A stretch of DNA of 64,000 nucleotides, from contig NZ_JAHLPN010000012.1 of assembly GCF_018917935.1 (NCBI RefSeq), positions 35,083 to 99,082 on the forward strand, in the 5' to 3' direction. Shown here piece after piece: positions 1 through 8,480 of this stretch. Position numbers and translations under genes: made by a program. Source of the DNA: Kineothrix sp. MSJ-39. Lineage in GTDB: Bacteria > Bacillota > Clostridia > Lachnospirales > Lachnospiraceae. The notes below the pieces were generated by a model. The model was not told the DNA's origin. It saw only the letters and a program-made list of their open reading frames with translations, and ran no database searches. How positions within the stretch are numbered: position 1 is the first letter of the stretch; each line of letters starts with the position of its first letter.

Positions 1-385
1 GGATATTTCTTTTGAAAGAAAACGCATATTTCTTTATATTTTCAATAATATTCGCCCAAAACAACAGAAAAATGAGAAAGTGTATGAAGCATATAGATAC
101 CAATGGGATATACTTCCTCTAAAATGAGCAAATAAAGGGAAAAAGTATGAAACTGAGAGAGAGGAAGAAATGGAAATTCATCCTAAATAATGCAAACCTA
201 CAATATTGGGTGAAAAAAAGGAATAAAGCCGGCATCAGATCAAAAGGAATGAGATAAAAATAGAGAGAAAAATCATCCTAAAGTAATAAAAAGTACGAAA
301 AAGTATGAAATTGCAAATAGAAAGATAAATCTGGTTCGTCCAAAAGAACAGAAAAGCAAGAAATGGTATGAAGAGGGTCACAACA
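1..385. other. AT-rich stretch without a convincing gene
   Basis: No open frame of useful length is seen on either strand. A basic 36-codon frame starting at the ATG near 147 lacks support and was not called. No adenosylcobalamin riboswitch box was recognised, although cobalamin genes follow. The stretch contains a direct repeat (listed separately) and several scattered AGTATGAA-like words. It is probably an intergenic region or decayed sequence ahead of cobJ; genes upstream of the window cannot be seen. Confidence 0.5.
51..373. repeat. Pair of imperfect 39-bp direct repeats (51-89 and 335-373)
   Basis: The two copies match at about 32 of 39 positions and both end in GTATGAAG. The second copy runs into the possible upstream ATG of cobJ at 368. 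This suggests a local duplication in the cobJ leader; no function is evident. Confidence 0.6.
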
Positions 386-1264
386 ATGACAGATCATGTA
401 AAAATAGAAGCCGAAGTAGAAGAAGACAACACGAAAGTGAAAAAAAACAAATTAAAAGCAGAAGCGAAGGCAATAAAACCAGATGAAAGAGCGATAATAC
501 AAGAGAAAACAAACACAGAAGAAAAATCACTCATCTACATCATCGGAATGGGGCCGGGCAGTCAGGAAATGATGACACAGCAGGCAAAAGATGCTTTGGA
601 AGCAAGTGATGTGATCGTAGGCTATACAGTTTACGTGGAGCTGCTCAGAGCATTTTATCCGGGAAAGGAATTTGTGACGACACCGATGCGGCAGGAGATC
701 GAACGTTGCAGGATCTGTTTTTCACTTGCAGGAGAGGGAAAAACGGTATCTATGGTGTGCAGCGGAGATGCGGGCGTGTATGGAATGGCAGCGCCAATGT
801 ATGAACTGCAGCAGGAAAACAAGGCATATCAGCAGACGGAGCTTGTCGTGCTACCAGGGATTACAGCCGCAAACAGCGGAGCTGCGGTTCTTGGGGCACC
901 ACTTAATCACGACTATTGTGTGATCAGCTTAAGTGATCTGCTGACACCGTGGGAGCAGATCGAGAAACGCCTGATAGCGGCTGTGCAGGGCGATTTTGCG
1001 ATCGCTATTTATAATCCGTCCAGCCATAAGCGCAAAGATCATCTCAAACGGGCATGTGATATTATGTTAACTGCTGGCGCATCACCGGACAGAGCCTGTG
1101 GTTATGTGGAAAATATAGGAAGAGACGGAACTAAGGCGCATGTGCTGACGCTCGGACAACTGCGCGAAACGCCGGTCAATATGTTTACTACGGTATTTAT
1201 TGGAAATTCTAAGTCTGTTATCATGAAAGATAAGCTGGTAACAGGGCGAGGGTATCAGATATGA
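386..1264 (+). CDS. cobJ: Precorrin-3B / cobalt-precorrin-3 C17-methyltransferase
   Basis: This SAM-dependent methyltransferase carries out C17 methylation and ring contraction of the corrin macrocycle in the cytosol (CobJ/CbiH family). The family glycine-rich loop IIGMGPG is visible, followed by VCSGDAGVYGMA, LPGITAANSGAA and IAIYNPSSHKR. I chose the ATG at 386 because GAGGG lies eight bases before it; an in-frame ATG at 368 would add six residues but has a poor ribosome site. About 48 very charged, Lys/Glu-rich residues precede the methyltransferase fold, which is longer than usual for the family and probably a disordered tail. The stop overlaps the next start (ATGA), so translation is likely coupled. 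The family is clear; CobJ versus other corrin methyltransferases rests on the motifs and on the neighbouring genes. Confidence 0.88.
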   Translation: MTDHVKIEAEVEEDNTKVKKNKLKAEAKAIKPDERAIIQEKTNTEEKSLIYIIGMGPGSQEMMTQQAKDALEASDVIVGYTVYVELLRAFYPGKEFVTTPMRQEIERCRICFSLAGEGKTVSMVCSGDAGVYGMAAPMYELQQENKAYQQTELVVLPGITAANSGAAVLGAPLNHDYCVISLSDLLTPWEQIEKRLIAAVQGDFAIAIYNPSSHKRKDHLKRACDIMLTAGASPDRACGYVENIGRDGTKAHVLTLGQLRETPVNMFTTVFIGNSKSVIMKDKLVTGRGYQI

Positions 1265-3477
1265 AAAGAATTTTGATCTATGCGGGCACAACAGAAGGAA
1301 GAGAATTGGCGCAGGAGCTTGCCGGGGAAGGCATTTTCTGTGATGTCAGTGTGGCAACGGAATATGGCAGACAGATCATGGACGAGGAGGCTACTCCATA
1401 TATTCACATTATGCAGGGCAGAATGACGGCAGAACAGATGCACCAAAAGTGCGAAAATGAGCAGTATCTGGCAGTGGTGGATGCTACACATCCATTTGCG
1501 ACAGAGGTATCTGTGAATATCCGGGAAAGCCTGAAGGGGCTGGATATGCCGTATTTCAGGCTGGGGAGAGAAAGCATTCCCGAGGAAGAAGGAGAACGAC
1601 AGGCAGAAGAACGACAGGCAGAAGAACGACAGGCAGGAGAACGACAGGCAGGAGAACAGAATCACATGGCAAGGAAATATTTTCAAAATACAGCCGCCTG
1701 TATGGAAGCATTAAAGAAAACGGAAGGTACGATCTTTCTGACAACGGGAAGCAAAGAACTTTCTGTTTTTTGCCAAGAGGAAGCTATCAGAAAACGACTG
1801 ATCGTGCGTGTGCTTCCGGGAATGGAAAGCTTGCAGGAGTGCGTCAGAAACGGACTGGAGGGCAGGCAGATCATTGCCATGCAGGGACCGTTTTCCAAAG
1901 AAATGAATCTTGCCATGATCAGACAATATCAGGCTGCTGTTCTGGTGACAAAGGAAAGCGGAAAAACCGGCGGTGCGGATACCAAACTTGCCGCTGCAGA
2001 TGAGGCGCAGATTCCAAGCTATATCATTCTCAGACCAAATGAAAAAACACCTGTTATGGATATGGACGAGGTGCTGGAGCAGATCAGAAGGCTGGAAAAC
2101 ATGACATGTCCACTAAATCAAAAGACGCAAGAAGGACAGAAGCAGCAACGAAATCTGCAGATCACGCTGGCAGGCATTGGTATGGGCGCAGAGGCTCTTC
2201 TGACAGAGGAAGTTAGAAATCGGATCGCAGAAGCGGATTATGTGTTTGGTGCCAAACGCATGATAGACAGTATAAGGAACTTATGTAAACAGAATGTAAA
2301 AACATACAACTGTTATTTATCGAAAGATATCATTCCTGTAATTGAAAATACACAGGAAAACAGTGCAAAAATCGTGATTTTGTTTTCCGGGGATACGGGA
2401 TTTTACAGTGGATGTGAAAAACTATATAATGATTTATGTAAACTGGAAAAGGTAGAAGTACTACCGGGGATTTCTTCGCTTTCCATGCTATCTGCCCGAA
2501 CAGGGATCAGTTGGCAGGATGCAAAGATCTTATCTACGCATGGCGTGGAGCCCGCTTTGTGGAAGAGTAGATTGCTGGACGCAGCAAAGTATGAAAAAAA
2601 GACCTTTTTCCTGACATCCGGGGAAGAAGATATAAAGGAAATCGGCAATCTGTTGAAAAATGAATTTGCGAAAGAAGAATGGAAATACTTAAAAATATAT
2701 TTGGGTTATCAGCTTTCTTATCCGCAGGAGTGGGTCGGATGCCTGACGATAGAAGAATTATGTAAACTCATAAACGAGGATTGGAAGAATAATTTGCAAG
2801 ATGATCTACAGAATCGTTTGCAAGACGGTCTGCAGGATAAGTGGAAAGTAGGTCTGTATGTTGGTATGCTTATCAATGAGCAGCCAAAGAAGCGCAGGCT
2901 GACACCGGGCTATCCGGATGATGCGTTTATCCGGGGACAGGTTCCGATGACGAAGGAGGAAGTCCGGGCGGTTTCTATATGCAAATTACATTTGACAGAG
3001 GATGCGGTTGTATATGATATCGGAAGCGGAACAGGTTCTGTATCGGTGGAGATCGCAGCATTGTCGCCGCGCGTGCAGGTATATGCCATGGAGGTAAATG
3101 CGGAAGCAGTTTCTCTGCTGGAAGAAAACTGCAGGCAGTTCGGTTTACATAATGTAAACTGTATCAAGACAAAAGCACCGGACGGACTGGAAGAACTGCC
3201 TGTGGCGACACATGCTTTTATTGGAGGCAGCAAGGGAAAGTTGCGGGAAATCCTGTGGACATTATATCGAAAAAACAACCATATGCGGATCGTTGTCAAT
3301 GCAGTCAGCATGGAAACAATCGGTCAGATGCAGGAACTGTTAAAAGAACTGCCGGTTGAGCAGGTGGAAATTCTACAGCTCTCGGTAACGAAAACAAAAC
3401 AGCTTGGCAGCTATCATATGCTGCAGGCAGCAAATCCGGTATATATATATGCATTTACCTTTGGGAAGATATCATAG
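1261..3477 (+). CDS. CbiJ-CbiE-CbiT fusion: precorrin-6A reductase plus C5,15-methyltransferase/decarboxylase
   Basis: The 738-residue protein joins three consecutive cobalamin activities. Residues 1-270 resemble precorrin-6A reductase (CobK/CbiJ): start MKRILIYAGTTEGRELAQEL, then VVDATHPFA. Residues about 300-510 resemble CbiE, with ITLAGIGMGAEALLTEEV, FSGDTGFYSG and LPGISSLSM. Residues about 545-738 resemble CbiT, with PDDAFIRGQVPMTKEEVRA and the SAM loop VYDIGSGTGSVSVEIA. CbiE-CbiT fusions (CobL) are well known; adding CbiJ in front is less common. In-frame tandem repeats lie inside the CbiJ part (residues 111-130) and between CbiE and CbiT (512-527). The frame is intact through all three parts. 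It overlaps cobJ by four bases and precedes cobB. Confidence 0.9.
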   Translation: MKRILIYAGTTEGRELAQELAGEGIFCDVSVATEYGRQIMDEEATPYIHIMQGRMTAEQMHQKCENEQYLAVVDATHPFATEVSVNIRESLKGLDMPYFRLGRESIPEEEGERQAEERQAEERQAGERQAGEQNHMARKYFQNTAACMEALKKTEGTIFLTTGSKELSVFCQEEAIRKRLIVRVLPGMESLQECVRNGLEGRQIIAMQGPFSKEMNLAMIRQYQAAVLVTKESGKTGGADTKLAAADEAQIPSYIILRPNEKTPVMDMDEVLEQIRRLENMTCPLNQKTQEGQKQQRNLQITLAGIGMGAEALLTEEVRNRIAEADYVFGAKRMIDSIRNLCKQNVKTYNCYLSKDIIPVIENTQENSAKIVILFSGDTGFYSGCEKLYNDLCKLEKVEVLPGISSLSMLSARTGISWQDAKILSTHGVEPALWKSRLLDAAKYEKKTFFLTSGEEDIKEIGNLLKNEFAKEEWKYLKIYLGYQLSYPQEWVGCLTIEELCKLINEDWKNNLQDDLQNRLQDGLQDKWKVGLYVGMLINEQPKKRRLTPGYPDDAFIRGQVPMTKEEVRAVSICKLHLTEDAVVYDIGSGTGSVSVEIAALSPRVQVYAMEVNAEAVSLLEENCRQFGLHNVNCIKTKAPDGLEELPVATHAFIGGSKGKLREILWTLYRKNNHMRIVVNAVSMETIGQMQELLKELPVEQVEILQLSVTKTKQLGSYHMLQAANPVYIYAFTFGKIS
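1591..1657 (+). repeat. 15-bp tandem repeat in the CbiJ domain
   Basis: Four nearly identical 15-bp units and a partial fifth encode [G/E]-E-R-Q-A. Units begin at 1591, 1606, 1621 and 1636 and differ only at G/A in the second base. The length keeps the frame, so unit gain or loss would be tolerated. The segment sits between two conserved stretches of the reductase and probably forms a charged surface loop. Confidence 0.9.
2794..2841 (+). repeat. 12-bp degenerate repeat linking CbiE to CbiT
   Basis: Four units of four codons encode LQDD, LQNR, LQDG and LQDK. They lie between the CbiE-like and CbiT-like domains, so they probably form a helical or flexible linker in the fusion. Confidence 0.8.
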
Positions 3478-3562
3478 TAGGATATCAAAAAGACGCAGGT
3501 ATCATGTAATATGAGAAACATATACCAGGAAATAAATAAGCAAGTAAGTAAGGAGAACCGGC

Positions 3563-5029
3563 ATGACATATCCCAGAATCATGATCGCCGCACCAAAGAG
3601 CGGAAGTGGAAAAACATATATAACCTGTGCATTATTACAGGCTCTGCAAATGCGCGGTTATCATGTGGGGGCGTTTAAAAGCGGGCCGGATTATATCGAT
3701 CCGATGTTCCATACAACTGTTTTGGGAATCCCTTCCAAAAATCTGGATCCGTTCTTCTCGGAAAAAGAACAGATCAGACAGTTGTTCCGGTTGGATAACA
3801 GCTATGATGTTTCGGTGATAGAAGGTGTCATGGGGCTGTATGACGGACTGGGAGGAATCACAAAGCAGGCATCCGCTTACGAGCTTGCAATTGATTTGCA
3901 AACACCTGTGATTCTTGTGATCGATGCAAAAGGAATGGGTTATTCTGTTGTGGCACAGATCAAAGGATTTCTGGCACTGGATGAGAAAAATTTGATCAAG
4001 GGTGTGATTTTAAACAGAATATCAGAAATGTTCTGTAAAACCATAACACCTGTGATAGAAAAAGAAACAGGCGTCATTGTATTGGGCTGTTTCCCGGAAC
4101 AGGAGCAGAAATGGGAGAGCCGCTATCTGGGGCTGCAGCTTCCGGGAGAAATGGAAGATATAAAAGAACAGGTGCAATCAGCAGCACAGGCACTGGAAAA
4201 AACAGTCAGTATTGAGAAGATCATTGAGCTGGCAGATATGGCACCGGAGATGCATAAGCAGCAAGGAACAGAAGCGTGTCTCATACCGGAGATGGATATA
4301 CACAGAATGACAGACGCGTCACAATATAAGGCAGAAAAAGCCGGAAATACAGAAAAACATATCGCTAACACTTCCATCAGAATTGGTGTGGCAAGGGATG
4401 AAGCCTTTTGTTTTTATTATGCGGATAATCTTCGGATGCTGCAGGAAGCAGGTGCAGAGCTTGTGTATTTTTCTCCGCTTAAGGATCAGACACTTCCGTC
4501 AGAGCTGGATGGACTATTGCTGGGCGGCGGATATCCGGAACTGTTTGCCGGGAAGCTGGCAGCAAATAAAAACATGCGAAATGAAATAAGGGAACAGTAT
4601 CTGCAGGGAATACCGGTACTGGCAGAGTGCGGCGGTTTTATGTATCTGCAGGAGAAGTTGATCACGGCAGATGGAAAAGAATATCCGATGGCTGGTGCCA
4701 TAACAGGTGTATGTGAAAAAAAAGAAAGACTGATCCGGTTTGGATATGTTACAATAGAACCAGAGCAGGGACAAGAAGGATTGCTCCGACAGGGAGAGCA
4801 GATCAGGGGACATGAGTTTCATTACTTTGACAGTACAAATAACGGATGTGATTGTATTGCCAGAAAGCCGGTTGGGAAAAGAAGCTGGGCATGTATGCAT
4901 GCGGACAGATCGCATTTTATCGGATTCCCGCATCTGTATTATCCGTCCTGTCCTGAATTTGTTGTGAATTTTGTGGAGCAGTGCAGAAACTGGAACAAGG
5001 AAAGGCAAAGGAGAGAAGACAGAATATGA
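3563..5029 (+). CDS. cbiA: Cobyrinate a,c-diamide synthase (CobB/CbiA)
   Basis: The enzyme amidates the a and c side chains of the corrin ring using ATP and glutamine. The N-terminal half is a dethiobiotin-synthetase-like ATPase with P-loop APKSGSGKTYITCALLQAL and the family segment KSGPDYIDPMFH. The C-terminal half is a class I glutamine amidotransferase; its nucleophile is the Cys in AECGGFMYL. The length, 488 residues, is near the family norm. An Arg/Glu/Lys-rich stretch around residues 220-270 links the halves. AAGGAG lies just before the ATG. It follows the CbiJ-E-T fusion by 85 bp and overlaps the next gene at ATGA, so it belongs to the same cobalamin operon. Confidence 0.93.
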   Translation: MTYPRIMIAAPKSGSGKTYITCALLQALQMRGYHVGAFKSGPDYIDPMFHTTVLGIPSKNLDPFFSEKEQIRQLFRLDNSYDVSVIEGVMGLYDGLGGITKQASAYELAIDLQTPVILVIDAKGMGYSVVAQIKGFLALDEKNLIKGVILNRISEMFCKTITPVIEKETGVIVLGCFPEQEQKWESRYLGLQLPGEMEDIKEQVQSAAQALEKTVSIEKIIELADMAPEMHKQQGTEACLIPEMDIHRMTDASQYKAEKAGNTEKHIANTSIRIGVARDEAFCFYYADNLRMLQEAGAELVYFSPLKDQTLPSELDGLLLGGGYPELFAGKLAANKNMRNEIREQYLQGIPVLAECGGFMYLQEKLITADGKEYPMAGAITGVCEKKERLIRFGYVTIEPEQGQEGLLRQGEQIRGHEFHYFDSTNNGCDCIARKPVGKRSWACMHADRSHFIGFPHLYYPSCPEFVVNFVEQCRNWNKERQRREDRI

Positions 5030-5268
5030 ATGATTCTTATCGTTATTTTGAGAACCGGGCATGTCAGTATTATCCATGCCATAAAGGAATCGAAGAACTG
5101 AATTGTCTGTTTTGTTACTGCCCATTGTATACGCTGAAATGTCCGGGAAATTATCACTATCTGGAAAAGGACGGGAAAAAGATCAAGGTTTGTACTGATT
5201 GTACTTTCCCACATCAGCCGGAAAATTACGATAAAGTGATGCAGATACTAAAACATCAGATGTTCTGA
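5026..5268 (+). CDS. Cysteine-rich small protein linked to cobalamin genes
   Basis: The 80-residue protein begins MNDSYRYFENRACQYYPCHK and carries eight Cys, in pairs and near the pattern CLFCYCPLY. This matches the Cys-rich small-domain family often found beside cobalamin genes; a metal-binding role is likely but its exact function is not known. I placed the start at the ATG overlapping the cbiA stop (ATGA), with GGAGAGAAGA upstream. A longer in-frame start at 4981 lies inside cbiA and lacks a good site. Confidence 0.8.
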   Translation: MNDSYRYFENRACQYYPCHKGIEELNCLFCYCPLYTLKCPGNYHYLEKDGKKIKVCTDCTFPHQPENYDKVMQILKHQMF

Positions 5269-5303
5269 TCAAGAGCAGCAGGAAAGAAAACAGGGGGAAG
5301 AGA

Positions 5304-6521
5304 ATGAGTCAGACGAAAAACTATATACCACTTTCCAAGGAACTTGAGGAAAGGATCCGGGAAGACAGGGAGAACCATGTAAAAAATCCATATGCATGTT
5401 CCGATGAAGACGTGATCCGCCGGGATATGGCACATGATAAGCAGACAATCTGGCGTCCGGCATTTGTCAGGGATTGTGAGAAGATCATGCATATCCCATA
5501 TTACAACCGTTATGCGGATAAAACACAGGTGTTTTCTTTGTATAAAAATGATGATATCTCCAGACGGGCATCCCATGTACAGCTGGTATCGAGAACAGCA
5601 CGTAACATTGGACAGGCTCTGAATTTGAATCTGGATCTGATCGAGGCAATTTCGATCGGGCATGATATCGGACATACGCCATTCGGGCATGAGGGAGAGC
5701 GGAAGCTCAGCCAGATCTATCATGATCATACGGGACGTTATTTTAACCATAATATTCACAGCGCAAGGGTGCTGGACAGAATCTTTCCGGTGAATCTGAG
5801 TCTGCAGACGCTTGATGGGATCATCTGTCACAATGGCGAGATGGAAATGCAGGAATATAAGCCAAAGGCATATACCGATTTTGGAGTATTTGACCAGAAA
5901 ATGGAAATGTGTTATACGGAGAAGGGCGCAACGAAGAAATTGATCCCAGCGACCCTGGAAGGCTGTGTCATGCGTGTTTCGGATATCATTGCATATCTGG
6001 GAAAAGACAGACAGGATGCGGTCAAATTGGGACTGATCGCGGACGATGAAGCATTTGAAGATCGTGGGATCGGTAAGATCAATGCAGAGATTATCCATAA
6101 TATGACTGTCAATATTATCGAACGGTCTTACGGCAAACCGTATCTGCAGATGGATCCGGAGTTTTATGAGGCATTTTCTGTCGGGAAGAAAGAAAACTAC
6201 GAACGGATCTATGCACACGACAGTAACCGTAAGATATTTGATGAACAGATTTATCCGATGTTTGATGCAATCTATGAAAAGCTTCGTGAGGACCTGGTCA
6301 AACATGACAAAACATCTGTTATTTATAAACATCATTTGGATTATATCAGAGAACATACAAAATATTATGCCAAAGACTTTATATATGAGGAAGAACCGGT
6401 AGACGATATTGTCGTGGATTATATCGCAAGCATGACGGATGATTATTTCATCGACTTATATGAATACTTGTTCCCGCATGGCAGATACAAAGTCCGTTAC
6501 GTCGGCTATTTTGAAATGTAA
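5304..6521 (+). CDS. dGTP triphosphohydrolase-like HD protein
   Basis: This soluble HD-superfamily phosphohydrolase probably removes triphosphate from deoxynucleotides. The metal motif is seen as H in the segment HVQLVSRTARNIG, then GHDIGHTPFGHEGE around residue 120, with later conserved segments ICHNGE and VMRVSDIIAYLGKD. Its 405 residues fit the dGTPase-like group. GGGGGAAGAG lies before the ATG. It is separated by 35 bp from the Cys-rich cobalamin gene and could be read from the same transcript. The stop codon lies inside a palindromic repeat that supplies hairpins directly downstream. Substrate preference cannot be read from sequence. Confidence 0.87.
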   Translation: MSQTKNYIPLSKELEERIREDRENHVKNPYACSDEDVIRRDMAHDKQTIWRPAFVRDCEKIMHIPYYNRYADKTQVFSLYKNDDISRRASHVQLVSRTARNIGQALNLNLDLIEAISIGHDIGHTPFGHEGERKLSQIYHDHTGRYFNHNIHSARVLDRIFPVNLSLQTLDGIICHNGEMEMQEYKPKAYTDFGVFDQKMEMCYTEKGATKKLIPATLEGCVMRVSDIIAYLGKDRQDAVKLGLIADDEAFEDRGIGKINAEIIHNMTVNIIERSYGKPYLQMDPEFYEAFSVGKKENYERIYAHDSNRKIFDEQIYPMFDAIYEKLREDLVKHDKTSVIYKHHLDYIREHTKYYAKDFIYEEEPVDDIVVDYIASMTDDYFIDLYEYLFPHGRYKVRYVGYFEM

Positions 6522-6597
6522 TGCATCTGTTTTACAGATGCATTATGTAGCCTCCGAGCATCGCCGCAGGCGATTATGCATGCGAGGAGGTTCCCGA
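6516..6597. repeat. Composite palindromic repeat, copy A
   Basis: Two hairpins follow one another. The first (6520-6544) has ends ATGTAATG and CATTATG with arms AATGCATCTG and CAGATGCATT. The second (about 6552-6590) pairs CCTCC..GCAT..CGCC with GGCG..ATGC..GGAGG, and the unit ends TTCCCG. The dGTPase-like gene's TAA lies within the first hairpin. A homologous copy is at 7561-7640. Confidence 0.75.
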
Positions 6598-6600
6598 ATA

Positions 6601-6632
6601 ATGTAATGCATCTGCGAAGCTGATGCATTATG
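6601..6632. repeat. Palindromic repeat, first hairpin only
   Basis: ATGTAATGCATC, a 9-base loop, then GATGCATTATG. It shares the ATGTAATG...CATTATG ends with copy A but has a different loop. Confidence 0.7.
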
Positions 6633-6661
6633 AACCCCACCCATTTTCATGGGCGAGGTTC
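6632..6661. terminator. Hairpin between converging genes
   Basis: GAACC..CCCAT pairs with ATGGG..GGTTC around loop TTTC. It lies between the plus-strand HD gene and the minus-strand Cys-rich gene. There is no strong T run, so terminator function is uncertain. Confidence 0.45.
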
Positions 6662-6692
6662 CATAAATAGTATTATAATACAAATGAAGTCT

Positions 6693-7043
6693 TTATTTGA
6701 CTTCGTCAGCAGCCTCTAAGCTGCATGCCTGCCCCTCTAAAGGATAGGCATCTCTGCAGGGGCTGCAGTCGCAGTCCACATAAGTATCGCCAACCTTAAC
6801 GGTTGCACCAAATTCGACAGGAAGGTCGATCTGGATCTTCTGGGAAATGACAAAATCACATTTTCCGTTGACCTTTCCTTTGCAGTCCATACAGGTATGG
6901 TTGATGACTGCGCTGCCACGGCATTTCACACGGGCAGGGCCTGTGACTGCATAAGGACTGATGGATACAGGCAGACAGACGGTTGCGGACTGTGAGCCGA
7001 TGGTAGGGCAGGTAGAAGGATTACATCCCATAGAATCGTTCAT
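6693..7043 (-). CDS. Cys-rich protein of unknown function
   Basis: The 116-residue protein begins MNDSMGCNPSTCPTIGSQSA and has about 11 Cys, including CMDCKGKVNGKC and CDCSPC. No signal peptide or membrane segment is seen. The pattern recalls small Cys-rich proteins of Clostridia that may be spore-associated, but I cannot assign a family with certainty. The start site is weak (GTGAG upstream). It is transcribed toward the HD gene, alone on the minus strand. Confidence 0.65.
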   Translation of the reverse strand: MNDSMGCNPSTCPTIGSQSATVCLPVSISPYAVTGPARVKCRGSAVINHTCMDCKGKVNGKCDFVISQKIQIDLPVEFGATVKVGDTYVDCDCSPCRDAYPLEGQACSLEAADEVK

Positions 7044-7234
7044 AAGATGCTCACTTTCTGATTGTTTATTACTATATGATATGTTGTTGCGGCGAGAATG
7101 TGCTATGATCTATACTATCGATTCCGAAATGGGAAAATGAATCAGAGGCATATCTATAACGCCAAGAGCCAAAATCGATATAAAGATAAAGACATGAAAG
7201 ATATTTAAATACAGCAGAAGAGTAGGTGACAAAT

Positions 7235-7426
7235 ATGGAAAAGAAAAGAAGAGAATCCAGCTGTGATTCCTGTGTAAATTATGTATATGATGAAGATTAC
7301 GAGTGTTATTGCTGTGATATGGATTTAGATGAGGATGAAATGGCACGTTTTATGGCAGATAGCGTGCGCGACTGCCCATACTATCAACTTGACAACGAAT
7401 ACCTCGTAGTCCGCCATCAAATGTAA
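7235..7426 (+). CDS. Small acidic Cys-rich protein, DUF6472-like
   Basis: The 63-residue protein begins MEKKRRESSCDSCVNYVYDE and contains DMDLDEDEMARFM and DCPYYQ. This fits a family of small conserved Firmicutes proteins (DUF6472-like, from memory) of unknown function. Five Cys in the order C..C...C.CC plus a later one suggest metal binding. I chose the ATG at 7235 because AGGTG lies seven bases before it; the upstream GTG at 7226 overlaps that site. The stop lies inside a palindromic repeat, as for the HD gene. Confidence 0.7.
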   Translation: MEKKRRESSCDSCVNYVYDEDYECYCCDMDLDEDEMARFMADSVRDCPYYQLDNEYLVVRHQM

Positions 7427-7448
7427 TGCATCTGTTTTACAGATGCAT
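7421..7448. repeat. Palindromic repeat identical to the first hairpin of copy A
   Basis: These 28 bases are identical to 6516-6543 and again overlap a stop codon, here that of the DUF6472-like gene. Confidence 0.85.
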
Positions 7449-7465
7449 CTGTGAAGCGTATATAT

Positions 7466-7721
7466 AAAAGGGTTGTATCTGTAATAAGCAATCGATAGTG
7501 TAGCCGACCGAGATTTATCGGTCACTTTACCGGAGCGAGCGATCACAAAGCATTGATAAAATGTAATGGATTTGCTTGTCAAATCCATTATGCAGACACC
7601 GAGCATCGGTGAAACCGATTATATATGCTCGGTGTTTCCCGTGACGGGAGCCCGGTAAAATGTGACTCAGATAAATCGCAGGGTAGGCAAACGTGATTGC
7701 GTTTACAGATACAACCCTTTT
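7466..7721. repeat. 256-bp nested inverted-repeat element
   Basis: A perfect 19-bp inverted repeat bounds it: AAAAGGGTTGTATCTGTAA at 7466-7484 and its complement at 7703-7721. Pairing continues inward with GCAATC (7488-7493) and GATTGC (7695-7700), then with GATTTATC..GGTCAC..TTTACCGG near 7512-7535 against its complement near 7651-7680. The top holds a composite palindromic unit (7561-7640) and CCCGTGACGGG. The right arm ends in a T run, so on the plus strand it can act as a terminator. It fits a small non-autonomous palindromic element or a large structured RNA. No open frame is inside. Confidence 0.8.
7561..7640. repeat. Composite palindromic repeat, copy B
   Basis: Same plan as copy A: ATGTAATGGATTTG and CAAATCCATTATG form the first hairpin, then CACCGAGCATCGG pairs with CCGAT..ATGCTCGGTG, and the unit ends TTTCCCG. 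Arms differ from copy A in compensating pairs. Confidence 0.75.
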
Positions 7722-7742
7722 TTAATACTTCTTTAAAATCTC

Positions 7743-8480
7743 TTATAAGATCTTCGCCAGGAACGACTTCAGTCGTTCACTCTTTGGATGATCGAACAAT
7801 TCTTCCGGCGTATTTTCTTCCAGAATCTTGCCTTCATCAATGAACATGACGCGGCTTGCAACTTCTTTTGCAAATCCCATTTCGTGTGTGACGATCAGCA
7901 TTGTCATACCGTTGTATGCCAGATCCTTGATAACGGCTAAAACCTCGCCGACCATTTCAGGATCCAGAGCGGAGGTAGGCTCATCGAAGAGCAGCACCTC
8001 GGGATTCATACATAGAGCACGCACGATCGCGATACGCTGTTTCTGACCACCGGATAGCTGGCTTGGATAGGCGTTTGCCTTATCGGAAAGACCAACACGC
8101 TCCAGATACTGCATAGCAAGCTCTGTGGCGTCCTTTTCAGACATTCCCTGCAGCTTCATGGGAGCAAGCGTCAGATTCTTTAAGATCGTCATATGTGGGA
8201 ACAGGTTAAAGTGCTGAAATACCATTCCGATCTTCTGACGGTAGGCATCGATATTTAAATGTTTATCCGTGATATCGCTGCCTTCAAAGTAGATTTTGCC
8301 ACCTGTAGGCATTTCCAGAAGATTGAGGGAACGCAGGAAGGTTGATTTACCGGAACCGGATGGTCCGATGATAACGACAACCTCACCTTTTTCGATATCT
8401 GTAGAAATATGGTCAAGCACAAGACCGCTGCCAAATGATTTACAAAGTTCCTCTACGTGAAATAATGATTTATCGCTCAC
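7743..8480 (-). CDS. Polar amino-acid ABC transporter ATPase (GlnQ type)
   Basis: This 245-residue ATPase powers amino-acid uptake. Walker A is GPSGSGKST (around residue 38), the signature is LSGGQKQR, Walker B is [14 protein letters not shown] and the switch His is in VTHEMGF. The closest family is the polar amino-acid transporter ATPase group. It overlaps the permease gene by 11 bp and is the last gene of a three-gene minus-strand operon; the inverted-repeat element at 7466-7721 follows it and may end transcription. Confidence 0.95.
   Translation of the reverse strand: MSDKSLFHVEELCKSFGSGLVLDHISTDIEKGEVVVIIGPSGSGKSTFLRSLNLLEMPTGGKIYFEGSDITDKHLNIDAYRQKIGMVFQHFNLFPHMTILKNLTLAPMKLQGMSEKDATELAMQYLERVGLSDKANAYPSQLSGGQKQRIAIVRALCMNPEVLLFDEPTSALDPEMVGEVLAVIKDLAYNGMTMLIVTHEMGFAKEVASRVMFIDEGKILEENTPEELFDHPKSERLKSFLAKIL

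Noticed and set aside
1556..1744. Minus-strand frame with repeated LPVV
   Set aside because: It is the complement of the 15-bp tandem repeat in the CbiJ part of the plus-strand gene and has no ribosome site.
5256..6356. Long minus-strand frame within the dGTPase-like gene
   Set aside because: It is a shadow of the HD gene with no family motif and an unlikely composition.
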